Below, piece by piece: positions 24,396-28,934 of a stretch of DNA of 28,934 nt. Numbering within the stretch: the stretch's first letter is position 1; every line of letters starts with the position of its first letter. Under the pieces are notes generated by a model. It saw nothing but the letters and a program-made list of their open reading frames with translations. It made no database searches and was not told the DNA's origin. The stretch is taken from contig JAOTYS010000009.1 in NCBI GenBank assembly GCA_029861795.1, positions 1 through 28,934 on the forward strand, read 5' to 3'. Source of the DNA: Gammaproteobacteria bacterium (lineage in GTDB: Bacteria > Pseudomonadota > Gammaproteobacteria > Arenicellales > JAOTYS01). The position numbers and the translations under genes were made by a program.

Positions 24396-26168
24396 ATGGA
24401 AGCTGAACGACTCCCTCGCAAACTCGCCGCCATTTTGTATACGGACGTAGTCGGTTATAGCCGTCTGATGGGCGAAGACGAGTCAGGTACCCTGGCTCGG
24501 CTCAAAGCACACCGCAAGGAACTCATCGATCCGACCATCGCGTCGCACCGTGGGCGTATGGTGAAGCTCATGGGAGATGGGGCGCTGGTGGAGTTTGCCA
24601 GTGTGGTGGATGCGCTTGCCTGTGCGGTGGATGTCCAAAGGAGTATGAACGAACGTAACAAGAATGAGTCGGCGGAACAGCGCATCGAGTTTCGCATGGG
24701 TATCAACTTAGGCGATGTCATCGTCGATGAGGATGACATCTACGGTGAGGGCGTGAATGTAGCGGCGCGATTGGAAGGCCTTGCTGATCCAGGCGGTATT
24801 TGCATTTCTGAATCTGTTCATACGGCGGCGGGTAACAAGCTCTCCCTAGATTACGAGGACATCGGCGAGCAGTTGGTTAAGAACATCGAAGTACCCGTGC
24901 GTGCCTATCGGATACGCATGGAATCAAAGGAAGAGCAGAAAGTGATCTCATCGGATAAGCCGGCGCTGGAACTCCCCGATAAACCCTCTATTGCTGTGTT
25001 GCCTTTTAGCAATATGAGTGGTGATCCCGAGCAGGAGTATTTTAGTGACGGCATCACTGAAGATCTGATTACCGCACTTTCAAGGATACGTAGCTTTTTT
25101 GTGATCGCGCGTAACACCACCTTTACCTACAAAGACAAATCTGTGTCGGTGCAACAGGTAGCGCAAGAGCTCGGCGTGCGCTATGTGCTCGAGGGCAGCG
25201 TTCGAAAAGGCGGGACAAGGGTGCGGATCTCAGTGCAGCTCGTGGATACCCAGACCGGTAGTCATGTGTGGGCGGAGCGGTACGATCGTGTGCTCGACGA
25301 TTTTTTTGTCCTACAAGATGAGCTAACCGAGACGATCGTGGGTGTGATCGAGCCGGAACTGAGCATCGCGGAACGAGAACGGGCAAAGCGCAAGGCACCT
25401 GAAAGCTTAGATGCGTGGGATCTCTACCAACGCGGTCTGTGGTATCTGTATCAATTCAGTCAAACGGACAACATGGAAGCCCGCGGCCTTTTGGAACAAG
25501 CGATTCGACTGGATCCCACGCTGGCGGGTGCTCACGCCGGTCTGGCCCATGTAGGCTATTGGGATGTGCTTTTTGGCTACAGTGACAATCCCGCAAAGAC
25601 CCTCGACGCCGCAGTTGAGGCCGCGCGGAAGGCCACGGCATTGGATCCTAAAGACCCGATGGGGCACTGGGCCTTGGGGAGTCTTCATCTGCTAAAAGGT
25701 GAGCCCGAGGAAGCGATCGCGCAATTGGAAACGGCCATTGCGTTCAACCCAAGTTATGCACACGCCCATTATCGCCTCGGGTTTGCCCTGTGGATAATGG
25801 GTCGCTATGAAGAGGCGCTTGCGCAGATCGACAATGCCATTCGCTTGAGTCCCAACGATCCCGCGTCGTGGACATTCTTCGCCGGCCGATCGCTGACACT
25901 AATTCTGCTGGAGCGTTACGAAGAGGCCGTGGAGTGGGCGAGAAAGTCGATCAGGCAACCCAAGTGTGAATTCTGGTCGCACGCTATTCTGGCATCGGCG
26001 TTAGCGCATCTGGGCAAGGTGGACGAGGCGCGAACTGAGATGGATGAAACGCTGCGGATGAACAAGAAATTTTCGCCTGAGCTTGTTCGGCAGATGTTCC
26101 GCTTTAAGCGAGAGCAGGATCTGGAGCGCTTCCTCGCGGGCCTACACAAGGCGGGTCTCACCGAATAA
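24396..26168 (+). CDS. Class III adenylate cyclase with FlgO/TolB-N-like and TPR domains (copy 3)
   Basis: The product has 590 residues from the ATG at 24396, 6 nt after the giant gene; AGGA overlaps that stop, so translation is probably coupled. Cyclase residues are D17, K57, D61, D114, N121 and R125, all conserved; small variants are YTDVVG for the usual ADVVG and YGEGVN for YGDGVN. The FlgO/TolB-N-like domain starts at about 193 (KPSIAVLPFSNMSGDPEQEY). TPRs run from about 362 (LLEQAIRLDPTLAGAHAGLAH and following repeats), ending HKAGLTE. It is cytoplasmic, with no membrane helix. Its TPR part is closest in layout to copy 1 (shared APESLDAWDLYQRGLWYLYQ-type segment), suggesting these two are sister copies. 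Confidence 0.9.
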   Translation: MEAERLPRKLAAILYTDVVGYSRLMGEDESGTLARLKAHRKELIDPTIASHRGRMVKLMGDGALVEFASVVDALACAVDVQRSMNERNKNESAEQRIEFRMGINLGDVIVDEDDIYGEGVNVAARLEGLADPGGICISESVHTAAGNKLSLDYEDIGEQLVKNIEVPVRAYRIRMESKEEQKVISSDKPALELPDKPSIAVLPFSNMSGDPEQEYFSDGITEDLITALSRIRSFFVIARNTTFTYKDKSVSVQQVAQELGVRYVLEGSVRKGGTRVRISVQLVDTQTGSHVWAERYDRVLDDFFVLQDELTETIVGVIEPELSIAERERAKRKAPESLDAWDLYQRGLWYLYQFSQTDNMEARGLLEQAIRLDPTLAGAHAGLAHVGYWDVLFGYSDNPAKTLDAAVEAARKATALDPKDPMGHWALGSLHLLKGEPEEAIAQLETAIAFNPSYAHAHYRLGFALWIMGRYEEALAQIDNAIRLSPNDPASWTFFAGRSLTLILLERYEEAVEWARKSIRQPKCEFWSHAILASALAHLGKVDEARTEMDETLRMNKKFSPELVRQMFRFKREQDLERFLAGLHKAGLTE

Positions 26169-26174
26169 GAACAT

Positions 26175-27941
26175 ATGGAACCCGAGCGGTTGCAACGCAA
26201 GTTAGCGGCCATCCTACACGCAGATGTCGTGGGATATAGCCGTCTAATGGGCGAAGACGAGTCAGGTACGCTGGCTCGGCTTAAGGCCCACCGCGAGGAA
26301 CTTATTGACCCGACTATCGCTTCGCACCACGGGCGCATGGTGAAGCTCATGGGAGATGGAGCACTCATTGAGTTTGCCAGTGTAGTCGATGCGCTCGCCT
26401 GTGCCGTTGAAGTTCAGCGTGGCATGAGCGAACGCAATCAAAGCGAACCTCAAGAGCAACGCATTGAATTTCGTATAGGGATCAACCTAGGCGACATCAT
26501 CATAGACGGGGATGACATCTACGGAGATGGGGTGAATGTAGCGGCGCGACTAGAGGGGCTTGCTGATCCCGCTGGGATCTGCATTTCAGAGTCAGTACGA
26601 ACGGCAGTAGGTAACAAGCTCCCGCTCGATTACGAGTTCATGGGCGAACAACAGGTCAAGAACATTGCCGACGCGGTACGATCCTATCGGGTTGTACTGG
26701 ACTCACAGAAAAGGACCCCAGAGACCTCGGCGGCGAAACCAAAACTGGAACCGCCAGACAAACCATCGATCGCGGTTCTCCCCTTCACCAATATGAGCCA
26801 TGATCCGGAGCAAGAGTATTTTGCCGATGGCATTGTCGAGGACATCATCACAGAACTATCGCTTGAGCCGGATCTCTTTGTCATTGCCCGTAACTCAAGC
26901 TTCGCCTACAAGGGGAAGTCGGTGGACATTCGGCAGATCGCGCGGGAACTTGGTGTGCGCTATGTGTTGGAAGGTAGCGTACGTAAGGCGGGTAACCGGA
27001 TACGGCTCAATGCGCAGTTGATCGATGCTGAGACTAATCATCATATATGGGCCGAGCGCTATGATCGCGCCATGGAGGACGTCTTCGAGATCCAGGACGA
27101 GCTGACCAACACCATACAAAACACATTGCTGCAGAAGGTTCGGGACACCAGTATTGAGCGTGCCCTGCGCCGGGCGCCGCGGGACCTGGACGCCTACGAT
27201 CACATGTTGCGCGGTTTTGGATCGTTTCTCCGTTTCGACAAAACTCACAACATCGAAGCCATACGCGAGGCCGAGGCGGCGCTCGCTATCGATCCTGATT
27301 ACGCGCGTGCACACACGATGCTGGCCTGGGCTCACCTCTATTCAGTGATGTCAGCATGGACGGACGATGCGGAGAAGGCCCTTGAGCTGGGCTATCAGGC
27401 GGCCCTCAAAGGTGTCGCTGCGGACGGACAGGATTACTGGGGTTACACCGCCCTCGGTTTTGCCGAGCTCTGCATGCATCACAACGACCGAGCCCTTGCC
27501 GCTGTTGATCGGGCGGTCGCACTTAATCCGAATAACGCCGAAGCGCACGCCGTTCGAGGAACGGTGCTCAATTTCCTCGGTCGTCCTGAAGAGGGACTAG
27601 CGGAGTTAGAGCTCGCCATGCGGCATAATCCACATTATCCCGATTGGTATCTGACTCCGGTTGGGCGCGCCTACTATTTGCTGGGGCGCTACGATGAAGG
27701 TATTCCCTATCTCGAGCGGCTGGTGAACGTCAGTCCGGAATTTGTGCCGTCACGCGCTATACTGGCGGCCAGTTACATGGCTGTAGGACGCTCCGAGGAC
27801 GCTCGAGCGCAAGTAACGGAGCTGTTGCAGGTGAACCCTACCCTTACCAGTGCACAGCTACGCACCATGGTGCCATTTAGTAAGGAAGAGGATCTCGATC
27901 GCTATTTAAATCTGTTGCGACAAGCAGGACTTCCGGAATAG
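26175..27941 (+). CDS. Class III adenylate cyclase with FlgO/TolB-N-like and TPR domains (copy 4)
   Basis: The product has 588 residues from the ATG at 26175, again 6 nt after the preceding stop. The cyclase domain is 1-178 with D17, K57, D61, D114, N121 and R125 conserved. The FlgO/TolB-N-like domain starts at about 193 (KPSIAVLPFTNMSHDPEQEY, FADGIVEDIITEL). TPRs run from about 363 (AEAALAIDPDYARAHTMLAW, AVALNPNNAEAHAVRGTVL and more), ending RQAGLPE. The TPR part differs from copy 3 but resembles giant modules 3 and 4 in layout (SAWTDDAEKALELG versus GWTEDYEGSIEKG), which hints at module shuffling. The Shine-Dalgarno is weak (AGAA), so expression probably relies on coupling. Confidence 0.9.
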   Translation: MEPERLQRKLAAILHADVVGYSRLMGEDESGTLARLKAHREELIDPTIASHHGRMVKLMGDGALIEFASVVDALACAVEVQRGMSERNQSEPQEQRIEFRIGINLGDIIIDGDDIYGDGVNVAARLEGLADPAGICISESVRTAVGNKLPLDYEFMGEQQVKNIADAVRSYRVVLDSQKRTPETSAAKPKLEPPDKPSIAVLPFTNMSHDPEQEYFADGIVEDIITELSLEPDLFVIARNSSFAYKGKSVDIRQIARELGVRYVLEGSVRKAGNRIRLNAQLIDAETNHHIWAERYDRAMEDVFEIQDELTNTIQNTLLQKVRDTSIERALRRAPRDLDAYDHMLRGFGSFLRFDKTHNIEAIREAEAALAIDPDYARAHTMLAWAHLYSVMSAWTDDAEKALELGYQAALKGVAADGQDYWGYTALGFAELCMHHNDRALAAVDRAVALNPNNAEAHAVRGTVLNFLGRPEEGLAELELAMRHNPHYPDWYLTPVGRAYYLLGRYDEGIPYLERLVNVSPEFVPSRAILAASYMAVGRSEDARAQVTELLQVNPTLTSAQLRTMVPFSKEEDLDRYLNLLRQAGLPE

Positions 27942-27947
27942 AGCTCG

Positions 27948-28934
27948 ATGGAATCCGAGCCGTTAACACGCAAGCTTGCTGCCATCCTACACGCCGATGT
28001 GGTGGGCTATAGCCGCATGATGGGGGAGGATGAGTCAGGCACGCTGGCCCGACTCAAAGCACACCGCAAGGAGTTCATCGATCCCACGATCGCCTCACAC
28101 CATGGGCGCATGGTGAAGCTCATGGGCGATGGGGCGCTCATTGAGTTTGCCAGTGTGGTGGATGCGCTCGCCTGTGCCGTTGAGGTGCAGCGTGGGATGA
28201 CCGAACGCAATAAAGATGAGCCTGAAGACCGTCGCATCGAGTTTCGCATCGGGATCAATCTGGGTGATGTGATCGTCGAGGGAGACGACATCTATGGTGA
28301 TGGGGTGAATGTAGCGGCGCGGCTGGAGAGTTTGGCCGAGCCTGGTGGTATTTGCATCTCTGAGTCGGTCTACACAGCGGTTAGTAAGAAATTGCCCGTC
28401 GACTATGAGTTCATGGGCGAACAACAGGTGAAGAACATCGAGCAACCTGTGCGCACCTATCACGCACGGGTGCGGGCTGGGGCGGAGCTGCCGAAGACCA
28501 GTGCTGTTGCCGGGTCGAAAAGAATACCGAGAACTCGACTGGCTGCGATCGCCGCTGTAGTGGTTATTGCTGTGGTTGGCATTGGGCTAGCCTGGCTTAA
28601 GCCGTGGCAACCGGATACGGAACCGGCTTCGGTCGAGCGCATGGCGTTTCCCTTGCCGGAAAAACCTTCAATTGTTGTCCTTCCGTTTGACAATCTCTCC
28701 GGAGATCCCGAGCAAGAATATTTCGTCGATGGGTTAACTGAAGACATCATTACCGATCTTACCCGCTATCCCGATTTCTTTGTCATCGCCCGTCACTCAA
28801 GCTTTGCTTACAAAAACAAAGCCGTTAAAGCACAACAAGTCGCCGAGGAACTCGGGGTGCAATACCTGGTTGAAGGCAGTATCCAACGTACGTCCAAGCA
28901 ATTCAGAATTACCGCTCAGCTGATCGATGCGCTT
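27948..28934 (+). CDS. Class III adenylate cyclase with transmembrane helix and FlgO/TolB-N-like domain (copy 5, truncated by window end)
   Basis: The frame is open from the ATG at 27948 (6 nt after the previous stop) to the last base, 329 codons, with no stop. Residues 1-175 are the cyclase domain with D17, K57, D61, D114, N121 and R125 intact. A basic patch (KRIPRTR) and a hydrophobic helix (LAAIAAVVVIAVVGIGLAWL, about 198-217) come next. A FlgO/TolB-N-like domain from about 236 (KPSIVVLPFDNLSGDPEQEY, FVDGLTEDIITDL, YLVEGSIQRTSK) continues past the window; TPRs should follow. Positive charges before the helix predict a cytoplasmic cyclase and a periplasmic FlgO/TPR part. None of the other complete copies has this helix. 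Confidence 0.9.
   Translation, partial: MESEPLTRKLAAILHADVVGYSRMMGEDESGTLARLKAHRKEFIDPTIASHHGRMVKLMGDGALIEFASVVDALACAVEVQRGMTERNKDEPEDRRIEFRIGINLGDVIVEGDDIYGDGVNVAARLESLAEPGGICISESVYTAVSKKLPVDYEFMGEQQVKNIEQPVRTYHARVRAGAELPKTSAVAGSKRIPRTRLAAIAAVVVIAVVGIGLAWLKPWQPDTEPASVERMAFPLPEKPSIVVLPFDNLSGDPEQEYFVDGLTEDIITDLTRYPDFFVIARHSSFAYKNKAVKAQQVAEELGVQYLVEGSIQRTSKQFRITAQLIDAL

Overview
The window looks like a chromosomal segment of a Gram-negative proteobacterium, probably an uncultured gammaproteobacterium. The clues are Spy/CpxP-like periplasmic proteins, a PilZ protein, a CRP-like operator, GTAG-headed REP palindromes and Proteobacteria-type class III cyclases. This placement is an inference from gene content; no rRNA or tRNA gene is present to anchor it.

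Positions 1-12,300 hold mostly ordinary metabolic and envelope genes in short, strand-switching units. They are a REP pair; a family III CoA-transferase; an SLC13-type anion transporter; a DUF4336 protein; a small dimeric alpha/beta-barrel protein; a tandem PilZ protein behind a near-consensus CRP-type site; a two-gene Spy/CpxP-like unit; a PaaI-type thioesterase coupled to a tiny membrane protein; a first adenylate cyclase; an LLM-class oxidoreductase; an agmatinase-family hydrolase; and an exported SUMF1-fold protein.

Positions 12,400-18,077 hold a second cyclase, a 24-codon stub of a deleted third one, a membrane-anchored protein with carboxypeptidase-regulatory-like repeats, a DUF1326 protein, an inverted REP pair, two overlapping small ORFs, and a leader with two hairpins.

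Positions 18,078-28,934 are the remarkable part. A 2,103-residue protein combines a SARP-type DNA-binding/BTAD head, four TolB-N/FlgO-like + TPR modules of about 390-400 residues each, and one complete class III cyclase domain. Three more cyclase-FlgO-TPR genes follow head to tail, each exactly 6 nt after the previous stop; the last runs off the window. The window therefore encodes six intact cyclase domains plus a stub, and eight complete FlgO-TPR modules plus one partial module.

All six cyclase domains keep the metal, base-recognition and transition-state residues with identical spacing, so all could make cAMP. Their TPR regions are much more diverged. The simplest reading is a locally amplified family in which a constant cAMP output is joined to diversified sensing or interaction modules. 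One copy was turned into a giant multi-sensor protein with its own DNA-binding head, and one copy was given a transmembrane helix. The CRP-like site before the PilZ gene is a possible cAMP target within the same window, which would link cAMP to c-di-GMP signalling.
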